Of a DNA stretch of 64,000 bases, positions 47,320-56,316 are shown piece after piece. The number at the start of each line of letters is the position of its first letter. The first letter of the stretch is position 1. Made by a program: the position numbers and the translations under genes. The stretch spans positions 62,001-126,000 of the forward strand of contig JAQXDE010000038.1 of assembly GCA_029251525.1 (NCBI GenBank), read 5' to 3'. The notes below the pieces were generated by a model, which did no database searches, was not told where the DNA came from, and saw only the letters and a program-made list of their open reading frames with translations. The stretch comes from Saprospiraceae bacterium (GTDB taxonomy: Bacteria; Bacteroidota; Bacteroidia; Chitinophagales; Saprospiraceae).

Positions 47320-48369
47320 TTATTTATTTGTGGTTTGAGCTAATCTTTCCAACCCTTTTTTGGCATTTTCATAGTTTGGGTTGAATTTTAAGATTCGTTC
47401 ATAATCTGCTTTTGCAGCTTCAAAATCCCCCTTGCTTTCTAAAGCATATGCTCTATGGTAATAGGCTACTCCAAATTCTGGATTTACATTTACTGCAATG
47501 TTAAAATTAATAATGGCCTGATCAGTTGAATCTTTTTCTAAATAAATTACTCCTAAACGATCAAATGCTTCAGCATATTGAGGGTCAATTTTTATTATTT
47601 TTTTCAAAAGGGAAGAGGATTGATCTAATTGATCATTATCATGCAAATATGAGGCCTTATTGTAAAGGACATCTGCATTTTCTGGAGCGGTTAAAATAGC
47701 ATTTTCAAAATATTGTTCAGCTAATGGGTTGGCATCTTCTGCAAATATTTTCCCTAGCAGAACCCATCCATCTGTATGATCAGGGTCGATTTCCACGCAT
47801 TTTTGAAGAGATTTAATAGAGGCATCTTTATTTCCCATCAAAGTATGGTTTAATCCTATCATAAAAAACCCTTCAGGATTGGCAGGTTCAACCTTCATAA
47901 TTCTTGCGATGGACATCATAGAGGCATCATACATTTTTAGAATTTGTTGAATTTCTGCTAATTTTAGCAAAGATGGAATTCTTTTTGGGTACAAAGCTAC
48001 ACACCGTTTCATAGTCTGTAAAGCCAATCGTGATTTGTAATAATCTAAATATATTTCTGAGAGTAAATGATGATAATCTGCATTTGTAGAATCAATTTTC
48101 ATAGCTGTCGCCATATCAACAATAGCGTAATCATATCCCTCATTATTATAAAATGCTTCAGCTCGTGCCGCATATAATTTGGGGTTTTCAGGGTTTTGAG
48201 CTATTTGATCTGTCAAATTATCAATTGATAGAACTCCGGTTTTACCTAGCTGTTGAGTAGATGGAGTATCATAAACAGAGGTACTAGTGCTTGGTTTATC
48301 ATTCCCACAAGCGCTATAAAACAATGAGATTGACAATAAAAGTATAAAATTCAAAATTTGTTTATTCAT
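47320..48369 (-). CDS. TPR-repeat lipoprotein
   Basis: A 349-residue lipoprotein (lipobox FYSAC, Cys21) built of about eight TPR units from residue 50 to the end. Examples are PKLYAARAEAFYNNEGYDYAI, GWVLLGKIFAEDANPLAEQYF, AEAFDRLGVIYLEKDSTDQAI and AYYHRAYALESKGDFEAAKADY. It is a protein-interaction scaffold at the membrane. It is followed after 32 bases by the TlpA-like gene. Its start region (TTTTACAAAATG) resembles that of the two lipoproteins at 42-43 kb. Confidence 0.88.
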   Translation of the reverse strand: MNKQILNFILLLSISLFYSACGNDKPSTSTSVYDTPSTQQLGKTGVLSIDNLTDQIAQNPENPKLYAARAEAFYNNEGYDYAIVDMATAMKIDSTNADYHHLLSEIYLDYYKSRLALQTMKRCVALYPKRIPSLLKLAEIQQILKMYDASMMSIARIMKVEPANPEGFFMIGLNHTLMGNKDASIKSLQKCVEIDPDHTDGWVLLGKIFAEDANPLAEQYFENAILTAPENADVLYNKASYLHDNDQLDQSSSLLKKIIKIDPQYAEAFDRLGVIYLEKDSTDQAIINFNIAVNVNPEFGVAYYHRAYALESKGDFEAAKADYERILKFNPNYENAKKGLERLAQTTNK

Positions 48370-48813
48370 TTTGTAAAATTAACCTTTTTTATAAAAACGT
48401 TCATGATTCTGATTTATTGATTTTGGGGAAAAGTCAGGTTTTTGACGGTAAAATTGCCATACTACATCTTGGTATTTTCTTTTTGACAAACATGGGAACA
48501 ATTTTTTCAAATAGAATATCTTAAAAAATGAATCAATAAATATTTTTGATTGAGTATTTCATTCGGGACTGTCTAAGTGAGCTGAGATTCCTCATGATGA
48601 TAGAATTGAGCGATTGAGATTTATCATAGAAGATTATGCCATTCATTTGGAAAATTATAATAAACAAATATTATTAGTTTTGGATTTTGAAATGAAAAAA
48701 CAGATCGACTTGCAAGTTCAGAGGAGGTAATGAAACTATTAAGAGATATTATTCGGTTTGTAGCAGTTTAGGAAAGAGAATCAATGATTGTCAGCATCAA
48801 TTAACCTATTTAA
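48370..48813. other. Upstream region with an unassigned open frame
   Basis: It presumably contains the promoter of the TPR lipoprotein operon. On the plus strand a 49-codon frame without start (48581-48730) reads RIERLRFIIEDYAIHLENYN...LLVLDFEMKKQID, a helical, protein-like sequence. It may be a fragment of a lost gene, possibly a TetR-type regulator C-terminal part (weak). It is followed by a cupin relic. Confidence 0.35.
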
Positions 48814-49017
48814 AAAGATTTACAAAAATCTCTTGCACCAGGCGAGCTAAGTATCATAATCAGCGAGGGTGGTAGGTTTTTAACTGATGGAATAGTTACC
48901 AAGTTTAAAACTGGAAATGTGTTTTTTGTCTCTGCAGGTGTGGAAAATTGGTTTGAAAAATTCACCAAGGACTTTAAAGCTTGGATGGTTGTTTATGTAG
49001 CAATTGGAGGGGAGTAA
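48814..49017 (+). pseudogene. C-terminal remnant of a cupin-domain protein
   Basis: An open frame of 67 codons without a start codon reads LAPGELSIIISEGGRFLTDG, then FKTGNVFFVSAGVENWFEKF and FKAWMVVYVAIGGE before a stop. This matches the C-terminal strands of small one-domain cupins (in intact relatives, as I recall, ...VFFVSAGVEHRFE...). The metal-binding half with its HxH motif is absent, and the later His is replaced by Asn. Upstream DNA is riddled with stops. A truncated, decayed gene. Confidence 0.7.
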
Positions 49018-49135
49018 TTTGGTATTAATATATTATGAACAAGGATTTATAACCTTAGAAGTTTAATGAATTTAGGTGAAAGGTGAACTTTCTGGAATAT
49101 TTCTAATATCTAAAATCCTTGTTCAATTTGAAAGC

Positions 49136-49759
49136 TTATTTTTTAAAGAAATTACCAAACATTTTCATACCAATGTTTGCTAAATCATCTACTACATTAC
49201 CATCTCCATCTTGATCAAGGAACTTTCCAATCATTCCAAGTTCTTTTCGTTTGGAGGATTCAGTTTGAATCGTTCGACTTAATATATCGGATAAACCACT
49301 ATTGTCAAGATTGCTTTCTCGCTTTTGTTTCCCCAACATACCTAGGACGATAGGAGCTAACATACTCATTAAGTTTCCAGTTTTATCAGATTGTAGACCA
49401 CTCATTTTACTGATTACGTCAATTGCATTTGATTGTTTTCCACCAAGAATATGTTTCAGAATACCAGCACCATCCATAGCACTTGTATTAACCTTAGGTT
49501 TTTCTTGTAAGTTACCGGCTGCATATCCCATTAAGTCGTCAAGGATACTTCCATCGTGATCTCTATCCAATGCAGATGCTAAAGCTTTAGCACCTTCAGG
49601 AGTTGCTGCATTTTTTGCCAAAGCAGAAGTAATCATAGAAATAATACTAGAGGTTGCATCAGCAGTTTGTTTTTTGTCCGCACCACCGAGTTGATTTGCG
49701 AATTGCTCCACGAGTCCTTCAGAGAGTTGTCCTTGAAGTAAGTCAATTAAGTTTGCCAT
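49136..49759 (-). CDS. DUF937 domain protein with two Asp-rich loops
   Basis: A 207-residue cytoplasmic protein. The start is placed at ATG 49759 (MANLIDLLQGQLSE), the normal DUF937 beginning; an in-frame extension to 49855 is AT-rich and hydrophobic and looks non-coding. The DUF937 helical region runs to about residue 155. Two similar acidic loops, ALDRDHDGSILDDL (about 71-84) and FLDQDGDGNVVDDL (about 181-194), have the DxDxDG spacing of EF-hand/dockerin-type calcium sites. Function unknown. Confidence 0.8.
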   Translation of the reverse strand: MANLIDLLQGQLSEGLVEQFANQLGGADKKQTADATSSIISMITSALAKNAATPEGAKALASALDRDHDGSILDDLMGYAAGNLQEKPKVNTSAMDGAGILKHILGGKQSNAIDVISKMSGLQSDKTGNLMSMLAPIVLGMLGKQKRESNLDNSGLSDILSRTIQTESSKRKELGMIGKFLDQDGDGNVVDDLANIGMKMFGNFFKK

Positions 49760-50238
49760 AGTAAGTTTTAAATTATTAATTCCTTTGATTGGAATAAGTG
49801 ATAAAATAAGAGTCTTTAAAATTATGATTGTCTCTTTTTGAAAATAAAATATCAAGAATTATAGACCATCTATTAATTAGAAATTATCGATATGTGTTTA
49901 AGGTTGATATCAATTAACAAAGTAATACATTTTTTTAATGTTTTATGCTACACATTTATTCCAAAGTCATTTTCAGTGATAAATTATTGAATTGATTTCT
50001 TTGGAATGACTACACAATAATTAAATACGAAACTAGAGGTATAGTAATGGATGAAAAATCTACTATTCATTATCAAATGGAACCGAATTGGAAAATAAAA
50101 AATAGGTTGATATTTAATAATGATTCGAATTGGAAATAGTGGTAATTAAGAGTTTGTCTAAGTCTGCACCCGAAAATATCTTTCAATAATTCTCAAACTA
50201 TTTTACATTTTTCCTACCTTCATTTTACCAAAATAAGA
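49760..50238. other. 480-base divergent intergenic region
   Basis: Between the DUF937 gene (minus) and the Ddl-like gene (plus). Nothing beyond short chance frames was found (for example a 30-codon frame at 50047). No exact promoter box was assigned. Confidence 0.35.
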
Positions 50239-51216
50239 ATGATGAGAAAAATAAATATAGCTATTATTACAGGCGGAATTGTCGCTGAGCGAGGTGTCTC
50301 TCTTAAAAGTGCCAAAACAATTTATGATAATCTCAATCGAAATAAATATACACCCTATTTAGTTGATTTTGATGGCAATAAATTTATTGAGATTTCCTCC
50401 AAGAGAAAATTGAGTAAAGTTGATTTTTCCTTTACTAAAGATGGAAATAAAGTTAAAATTGATCTTGCATTTTTGATGCTACACGGAAGTCCAGCCGAGG
50501 ATGGAAAGCTCCAAGGGTATTTGGAGATTATAGGGATTCCTTATACTGGTTGTGATGTTTTTGTAAGTAGTTTGACCTTTGACAAACAATCATGTAAGAC
50601 TTTTTTGAAAAGCTATAATATTCCAATGGCAGATTCCCAACTCCTACGGAAGGGAGAAAAAGTGAATGTAAGACGAATAGAGAAGATGGGGTTCCCTCAA
50701 TTTGTTAAACCAAACAAAAATGGAAGTAGTTATGGAATTACCAAAGTGAATCAGAAATCGGAAATAAAGTCAGCTGTTGAAAAGGCAATGCAATTTGATG
50801 ATGAGGTTATTGTCGAGGGGTTTCTGAAAGGTCGAGAGTTCTCTAATGGCGTATTTCGAAAAGGAGATAAAATTATTGTTTTACCGATCACAGAAATTAT
50901 TTCTAAGAATGATTTTTTTGACTACAAAGCAAAGTATGAAAATGAAAGTCAAGAAGTGACTCCTGCTGATTTATCCAAAAAAGATACTTTGGCTTGCCAA
51001 GCACTGTCAAAAAAAATTTATCTCGCATTAAGTAGCAAAGGAATGATGAGAATGGATTATATTAGAATGGGGAAAACGTTTTACTTTTTGGAGGCCAATT
51101 CGATTCCTGGATTTTCTGAGCAAAGTCTTTTCCCACAACAAATATTAGGTGCGGGATTGTCAATTGAGGAAGTGTTAGACGCTGTTGTGGTTGAATGTAT
51201 GAATGCTATAAAATGA
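50239..51216 (+). CDS. D-alanine--D-alanine ligase family ATP-grasp enzyme
   Basis: ATP-grasp ligase of 325 residues in the Ddl family, which makes D-Ala-D-Ala for peptidoglycan in the cytoplasm. N-terminal GGIVAERGVSLKSAKTI (Glu/Ser of the first D-Ala site), LMLHGSPAEDGKLQGYLEIIGIPYTGC (HGxxGEDGxxQG motif), KPNKNGSSYGI (ATP-binding), and the metal site FLEANSIPGFSEQSLFPQ are all recognisable. Ala replaces Gly in HGSPAEDG, and Ala replaces Val in LEANSIPG (usually EVNxxPG), so a related dipeptide ligase is possible. ATG 50239 and ATG 50242 are both possible starts. Confidence 0.87.
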   Translation: MMRKINIAIITGGIVAERGVSLKSAKTIYDNLNRNKYTPYLVDFDGNKFIEISSKRKLSKVDFSFTKDGNKVKIDLAFLMLHGSPAEDGKLQGYLEIIGIPYTGCDVFVSSLTFDKQSCKTFLKSYNIPMADSQLLRKGEKVNVRRIEKMGFPQFVKPNKNGSSYGITKVNQKSEIKSAVEKAMQFDDEVIVEGFLKGREFSNGVFRKGDKIIVLPITEIISKNDFFDYKAKYENESQEVTPADLSKKDTLACQALSKKIYLALSSKGMMRMDYIRMGKTFYFLEANSIPGFSEQSLFPQQILGAGLSIEEVLDAVVVECMNAIK

Positions 51217-51292
51217 TGATTATTGAAAAAGATCAGTTGCCTACTTCAAGTTCAATCTTAAAATGGTTACTTTTGAAAAAAATAAATAAGTT

Positions 51293-52528
51293 TTGACTGA
51301 TATTACAAGAATAACAAATTCCGATGTTTCAAATTCAAATGATATAGTGCAGGCTGCGCAGGGGCACATCCTCCGAGCATTTAATGAAAAATCTAGCAAT
51401 CAGTTACTTTATCATAACTATCAACGAACAGCTCAAATTATTGAGTTAGTCGAAGTATTAGGTGCGGTTGCAACAACTGAAACTTTGGAGATGGCTAAAA
51501 TAGCTGCTTGGTTTCAAGGAATTGGTTATTTGGAAGATTTTCGAAATCATGAAATTAAAAGTACTCATCAAGCGAGTAATTTTTTAAAGAATAGAAACTA
51601 TCCTAAAACCAAAATTGACGCAGTTGCCAATGCAATTTTAAATGCTCGGAGAGGAGGAAGACCTATAGGGGTGGTTGACGAAATTGTTGCTGACGCTGTA
51701 ACCGCCTTTGATTTCACAAATGATTTTTTTGAGAAAAATCCGTTAAAAAGGTTAGAGCAGGAAATGCTCTCTGGAGAGAACATAGGATCAGCTGAGTGGG
51801 AGCAAACCCAAATGAATCAATTACTTGAAGCAACCTTTTTTACTGCGGAGGCTAAGGTTATGTTTGAACCAATAGTTGCACAAAATATTTTGACTCAGAA
51901 ACAAGTAACGGAAAAAGGAAGAGCTAAAGCTTTCCAAAATATTGATGACGATGAGGAAAATAGATTACGGAAATATCAAAATCTCGAAAAGAAAATTCCT
52001 CGGAGTGGTATCCAAACTTTTTTTCGATCAAACTTTAGAAGTCACATTCATTTGAGTATGATTGCTGACAATAAAGCAAACATTATGATTAGCGTAAATG
52101 CTATTGTGATTTCTTTATTGATTTCAGTTTTGACTTATCAGGATATTACGACCACATCCCCTCAGATTTTACTTCCAGTAGTGACATTTTTGATTACTGG
52201 AATGACTAGTTTAGTTTTTGCAGTTCTAGCAGTTCGACCAAAAGTGACACAATTAAACACAAGTGAAACAGCTAAGGAAGATTATAAAAAAAATATTGTA
52301 TTTTTTGGAAATTTTGTAAACTTGGAACTAGAAGAGTATGAAGAAGCGATGGATGCAATGTTTCGAGATGGCGAATTGATGTATGGAAATATGACCCGTG
52401 ATTTGTATTTTTTAGGGAAGGTGTTGGATAAAAAGTATTCCTATTTAACTCATTCTTATAATATTTTTATGGTTGGCTTTGTGGCGACTGTTTTGATTTT
52501 TTTGGTGTCTATTTTTCTAAATGCATAA
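51293..52528 (+). CDS. Pycsar-effector-family (DUF5706) membrane protein with degenerate HD domain
   Basis: A 411-residue protein. Residues about 20-145 have an HD-phosphohydrolase-like layout (YHNYQRT, AAWFQGIGYLED, NHEIKSTHQA), but the HD dyad is QG (75-76) and a ligand His is Arg45, so the site should be dead. Residues 240-411 form the DUF5706/PycTM domain: SHIHLSMIADNKANIMISVN, then three hydrophobic segments (ISVNAIVISLLISVL, LLPVVTFLITGMTSLVFAVLAV, FMVGFVATVLIFLVSIFL). PycTM proteins are membrane effectors triggered by cyclic pyrimidines in Pycsar anti-phage systems, but no cyclase gene is adjacent. The start is TTG 51293; no in-frame ATG precedes the HD part. Confidence 0.85.
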   Translation: MTDITRITNSDVSNSNDIVQAAQGHILRAFNEKSSNQLLYHNYQRTAQIIELVEVLGAVATTETLEMAKIAAWFQGIGYLEDFRNHEIKSTHQASNFLKNRNYPKTKIDAVANAILNARRGGRPIGVVDEIVADAVTAFDFTNDFFEKNPLKRLEQEMLSGENIGSAEWEQTQMNQLLEATFFTAEAKVMFEPIVAQNILTQKQVTEKGRAKAFQNIDDDEENRLRKYQNLEKKIPRSGIQTFFRSNFRSHIHLSMIADNKANIMISVNAIVISLLISVLTYQDITTTSPQILLPVVTFLITGMTSLVFAVLAVRPKVTQLNTSETAKEDYKKNIVFFGNFVNLELEEYEEAMDAMFRDGELMYGNMTRDLYFLGKVLDKKYSYLTHSYNIFMVGFVATVLIFLVSIFLNA

Positions 52529-52538
52529 AATCATAGTT

Positions 52539-52550
52539 CCCCTAAAGGGG
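52539..52550. repeat. Short palindrome before the GT87-like gene
   Basis: CCCCT-aa-AGGGG followed by AGAAGGAGGA. It resembles the core of the larger inverted repeat on the other side of the same gene (53784-53800) and small intergenic repeats frequent in this phylum. Confidence 0.4.
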
Positions 52551-52604
52551 AGAAGGAGGATGCGATTTTTTAGTGTTTTCTTTTGATGGGTAATTTGGTT
52601 TTTG

Positions 52605-53804
52605 ATGAAAAAAATCTTTGAGAATCCTCGATTTATTTTTGGCGTGTACATGTTGCTAGCCTTGAGTGCAACATTGCAATCTTATTATGGGAGTCCTACC
52701 ATTTTTAATGACTTAGAATATACAGCTTACAATAATTACTTGATTTTTAAACAATCTTTTTTTCATCTGATTGAAGGAAAAGATCTTTTCATTTTGTATC
52801 CTAAAGAGCATTGGGATTTGTATAAATATTCTCCGACGTTTTCATTGATGATGGCACCTTTGGCGATATTGCCAGATGTGGTTGGATTGTTTATTTGGAA
52901 TTTATTGAATGCCTTAGTGTTGTTTTTTGGGATAAAAAAACTTCAATTGCCTGCTCGCTTTAAAGGAATAGAATTTTCGAAAATCTCAATGTTTATCATA
53001 CTCTTTGTTGGATTGGAATTAATGACTTCGTTGCAAAATGAGCAGTCGAATGGATTACTTGCAGGGTTAATTATTTTAGCTTTTGTTTTTTTAGAAAAAG
53101 AAAAAATATGGTTGGGGACACTTTGTATCACATTGACTTTTTACATTAAAATATTTGGGATTGTTGCGTTTGCGTTGTTTTTGGTTTATCCTCAAAAAGG
53201 GAAGTTTATTTTGTCTTCAGCAGTATGGGTGATTGTTTTGGGATTGTTGCCGGCGGTTTTTGTTGGGTTTGATCAGTTGATTTTTTTATATGGAAGTTGG
53301 GGGAGAATGTTAGGCGAAGATCATGCGGCATCTTATGGATATTCGGTGATGGGATGGTTGCAAATTTGGTTTGGTTTGGAGGTTTCAAAAAATGTAATCG
53401 TATTGTTAGGCGTAGCGTTGTTTTGCCTGCCTTTAGTGAAATTTAAGCGTAATTTGAATTATGAATTTCGATGGAGGTTGTTGGTTTCGATTTTGATTTG
53501 GGTAGTGATATTTAATCATAAAGCGGAGTCGCCAACTTTTGTAATTGCGATGAGTGGGGTAGGAATTTGGTATTTTTTTAGTAAAAAAACTAAAGTGAAT
53601 TTAGCGTTGGTGATTTTGGCATTTGTATTTACTTCGTTATCGCCGACGGATTTGTTTCCACGATTTTTGAGGGAGAGTTTTGTGATACCTTATGTGATGA
53701 AGGCGATGTTTTGTATTTTGATTTGGGGAAAGGTAATTTGGGAAATGTTTTTGATTCAACCACAGACGAATACAGATTTAACTGACTTCTCCAAAGTGGA
53801 GTAA
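52605..53804 (+). CDS. GT87/DUF2029-like membrane glycosyltransferase
   Basis: A 399-residue polytopic membrane protein with about nine hydrophobic segments. Near the N terminus, FNDLEYTAYNNYLIFKQSFFHLIEGKDLF and YPKEHWDLYKYSPTFSLMMAPLAILP contain the acidic loop and KYSP motif of DUF2029 (GT87), the polyprenol-phosphate-mannose-dependent mannosyltransferase family. LQNEQSNGLLAGLIIL is also typical. The start is ATG 52605 (TTG 52602 is an alternative). Codons such as TTG and GCG are denser than in neighbours, so possible transfer, but weak. The last codons lie in an inverted repeat. Confidence 0.82.
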   Translation: MKKIFENPRFIFGVYMLLALSATLQSYYGSPTIFNDLEYTAYNNYLIFKQSFFHLIEGKDLFILYPKEHWDLYKYSPTFSLMMAPLAILPDVVGLFIWNLLNALVLFFGIKKLQLPARFKGIEFSKISMFIILFVGLELMTSLQNEQSNGLLAGLIILAFVFLEKEKIWLGTLCITLTFYIKIFGIVAFALFLVYPQKGKFILSSAVWVIVLGLLPAVFVGFDQLIFLYGSWGRMLGEDHAASYGYSVMGWLQIWFGLEVSKNVIVLLGVALFCLPLVKFKRNLNYEFRWRLLVSILIWVVIFNHKAESPTFVIAMSGVGIWYFFSKKTKVNLALVILAFVFTSLSPTDLFPRFLRESFVIPYVMKAMFCILIWGKVIWEMFLIQPQTNTDLTDFSKVE

Positions 53805-53841
53805 GTTAGGGAGAGTTAGTAAAGTCTGTGTTCGTCTGTGG
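53760..53841. repeat. Long imperfect inverted repeat overlapping the GT87-like stop codon
   Basis: The 24-base left arm (53760-53783, CCACAGACGAATACAG...) pairs with 53818-53841 (...CTGTGTTCGTCTGTGG) with two G-U and one mismatch. Inside it a second stem CTTCTCC-aaagt-GGAG-t-AAG is nested. It encodes the last residues of the glycosyltransferase (QPQTNTDLTDFSKVE). The sequence style is like the REP-type intergenic elements of Bacteroidota genomes, and it may also act as a terminator. Confidence 0.75.
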
Positions 53842-53851
53842 CTAGTTCTAG

Positions 53852-54877
53852 TTATTCTTTGATCTCCCAATCTCCATTTTTATTGATAATAACTTTAATC
53901 TTCTTAGGCTTAGTTTCTTGATCAAAACTTGGAGGCATCATCGTAATTTCAATTGTCTTGTTATCAATCCAAATTGGAGTATGAGGTTCCATGTCTTCAA
54001 AACTCTTTTCCAATAATTTTTCAAAACGTCCATTAGGAAAACCGAAAATTTGAATGCCATTAAAATTTACTCCATCTACTAAATCTGAACTGAACGATAA
54101 AATGTTTTTGGAATTTGGAGATACTTTTGGAAAACCTTTGATAATCGTTTCTTTCCCTGATTTGTCATTGATTAAAGAGTAATCCACACTATCATGATAT
54201 TTATTTTTTAAAACAAAAAACCCAACTTTGGGGAGATATTTAACATAACTTCTTTCATGAGCAGCTTCTGGAACATCAATAGTATCAGTATTTAATTCGA
54301 TTATTTTTCCAGTTAATAAAGTAATAGAATAACTTCCTTTTTTTGTTGAAGTATATTGAGCATCTTTTTTTAATTGTTTGGCTCTAACTTTTTCAAAACA
54401 AGTATTAAATTTTTCCCATTTCCCATTTTTCTTTAATTCAAAACAGGCATCATAAGGACTCGGATTTGCATTCACGACAGGCTCATAAAATTTCACCGCA
54501 CCACCATACACCCAACCTTCTTTTCCATCCTCAGTTTTGATTTTTAGCCAAGGCTCATTGAAAAGTGTTCCACGCAAATTGATTCTTTCTTTGTAATCAG
54601 TTTTTTCAAATAAGTAGGTGAATGAAGTTCCTTCCTTCACTTCGATAACGATTTCACTTTTAGTCGTCGGTTGTTCACGAATACGTAATTTGTCGACCCA
54701 AGCATATAAAATAGTGGACGTTTTTTCCTGGGTTGTAGGATTTGTTATATTTTCGGTAGATTCGTTTTCCCAAGAATTAGATTCCGTTTTTTGGGTGCTT
54801 TCGGAGGAGTTTGTATTTTTACAAGAAAAAATAAAACCTACGAAAGTTAAAAAAACAATAAATAATATTTTTTTCAT
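53852..54877 (-). CDS. SH3-domain lipoprotein
   Basis: A 341-residue lipoprotein. The start is set at ATG 54877 so that MKKILFIVFLTFVGFIFSC is the signal with Cys19 as lipid anchor; an upstream ATG at 54913 would add 12 residues before it. After a Ser/Thr/Asn-rich linker, a bacterial SH3 domain covers about 55-130 (YAWVDKLRIREQPTTKSEIV, WLKIKTEDGKEGWVYGGAV). The remaining 200 residues are beta-rich without a known motif. Probably an envelope protein; the SH3b domain may contact peptidoglycan (inference). Confidence 0.83.
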   Translation of the reverse strand: MKKILFIVFLTFVGFIFSCKNTNSSESTQKTESNSWENESTENITNPTTQEKTSTILYAWVDKLRIREQPTTKSEIVIEVKEGTSFTYLFEKTDYKERINLRGTLFNEPWLKIKTEDGKEGWVYGGAVKFYEPVVNANPSPYDACFELKKNGKWEKFNTCFEKVRAKQLKKDAQYTSTKKGSYSITLLTGKIIELNTDTIDVPEAAHERSYVKYLPKVGFFVLKNKYHDSVDYSLINDKSGKETIIKGFPKVSPNSKNILSFSSDLVDGVNFNGIQIFGFPNGRFEKLLEKSFEDMEPHTPIWIDNKTIEITMMPPSFDQETKPKKIKVIINKNGDWEIKE

Positions 54878-55017
54878 AAGTATTCGAGTTTTTTTTAACG
54901 TTCTAGGAGTCAATGATTAATTACAGTATTGGCTTATATTCGAGTTTCTACAAAATTAATAACTTAAATCCCAAAACTGATATACATTTCATATATATCT
55001 AAAAAAAGAAATTCGAT

Positions 55018-56235
55018 ATGAAGAGGACGATTTTTTTTATAGTTTCTATAACAATGCTTTCACAATTTGTTTGTGGTCAGAGTGAAACAGTAGATAAAGA
55101 TTGGGTTGTGCTGAGGTACATCGAACGTTACCAAGATTTGGCAATGGAAGAAATGATTCGCGTTGGAGTACCAGCGAGTATAAAGTTGGGACAAGCAATT
55201 TTAGAAAGTAATGCAGGGCGAAGCGAATTGGCTCGGAAATCAAATAATCATTTTGGTATTAAATGTGGAGGTAATTGGACAGGGGAAACTCATGCTTATG
55301 AAGATGATGATTATGATGAATTCGGAAATTTAATTAAGTCTTGTTTTCGTAAATATGATAGTGCTAAACGTTCTTTTTTTGGTCACTCTGAATTTTTAAA
55401 AAAAGCTAGATATCGTTTTTTATTCATAGATTTAAATCCACGAGATTATGAATCATGGGCGCATGGATTAAAGACAGCAGGATATGCTACTAATCCAAAG
55501 TATGCATCTATTTTAATTGCCATCATTCAGCGATATGAATTATTCAAATTTGATAAAATGGCAATTGAGGGGATTGCAACAGGATTTGATAATTCCATCT
55601 TGGATGTTGCATCATCGGGAACTATCGCTCGAAATAATGATTTGCGGTTGGTGTTCGCAACTGAAAACCAAACTCCAAGTCAAATCGCAAATAAATATGA
55701 TGTGAACTTGAAATGTATTTTAAAGTATAATGAAAGGTTAGGTACAGGTGGAAAACTATTAAGACAAGGCGAAAAAGTATATTTGCAAAAAAAGCGAAGA
55801 AGTTGGAGGGGAAGAGAGAAATATCATTTCGTTCAAGAAAGGGAAACAATGTACCAGTTGGCTCAGAAATACGGAATTCGCTTGAGTAAGTTGTATCAAA
55901 AAAATAGAATGACTGAAGGTACTCAACCAGCCATAGGAGCAAAAGTTAAGATTAGAGGTTGGAAAATAAAAAGTGGGAAATCACCTGAATTAAGGAAGGT
56001 TGAAGTCGATGAAAATGGTAATGAAATTATTGAGGATGTAATTACTCCAAATACAGTAGTAGAAGAGGAGTTTTTGTTTGAAGAGGATCGATTGGAGATT
56101 TATCATTTAGTTAAAAAAGGAGATACCTTATATAGGATAGCATTACGCTACAATATTACAGTGGATTACTTGAAAAAATTAAATGAGATAACCTTTGATA
56201 CAATTAGTGTAAGTCAGAGATTAAGAGTGAAATAA
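55018..56235 (+). CDS. Glucosaminidase (GH73) with LysM domains
   Basis: A secreted 405-residue peptidoglycan hydrolase. Signal peptide 1-20 (ISMLSQFVCGQ-like). The GH73 domain (about 28-185) has GVPASIKLGQAILESNAGRSELA (catalytic Glu in ILES), NNHFGIKCGGNW and GLKTAGYATNPKYA. Three LysM-like modules follow: LVFATENQTPSQIANKY, YHFVQERETMYQLAQKYGI (degenerate) and a good C-terminal YHLVKKGDTLYRIALRYNI. It cleaves the N-acetylglucosamine linkage of the glycan strand. Same strand as the downstream barrel-protein gene, 81 bases away. Confidence 0.9.
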   Translation: MKRTIFFIVSITMLSQFVCGQSETVDKDWVVLRYIERYQDLAMEEMIRVGVPASIKLGQAILESNAGRSELARKSNNHFGIKCGGNWTGETHAYEDDDYDEFGNLIKSCFRKYDSAKRSFFGHSEFLKKARYRFLFIDLNPRDYESWAHGLKTAGYATNPKYASILIAIIQRYELFKFDKMAIEGIATGFDNSILDVASSGTIARNNDLRLVFATENQTPSQIANKYDVNLKCILKYNERLGTGGKLLRQGEKVYLQKKRRSWRGREKYHFVQERETMYQLAQKYGIRLSKLYQKNRMTEGTQPAIGAKVKIRGWKIKSGKSPELRKVEVDENGNEIIEDVITPNTVVEEEFLFEEDRLEIYHLVKKGDTLYRIALRYNITVDYLKKLNEITFDTISVSQRLRVK

Positions 56236-56316
56236 TATTATATTAAAATTTGAATTTAAATCCTTTTAGCTCAATAAGTTAGAAGGGTTTAGGTTTTAAA
56301 AAAGACAAAAGTAGAA

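Noticed and set aside
19478-52528. A possible two-gene Pycsar system formed by the class III cyclase and the DUF5706 protein
   Set aside because: The genes are 29 kb apart, and the cyclase has the residues of an adenylate cyclase and a sensor architecture unlike PycC. Kept only as a remote possibility within the DUF5706 finding.
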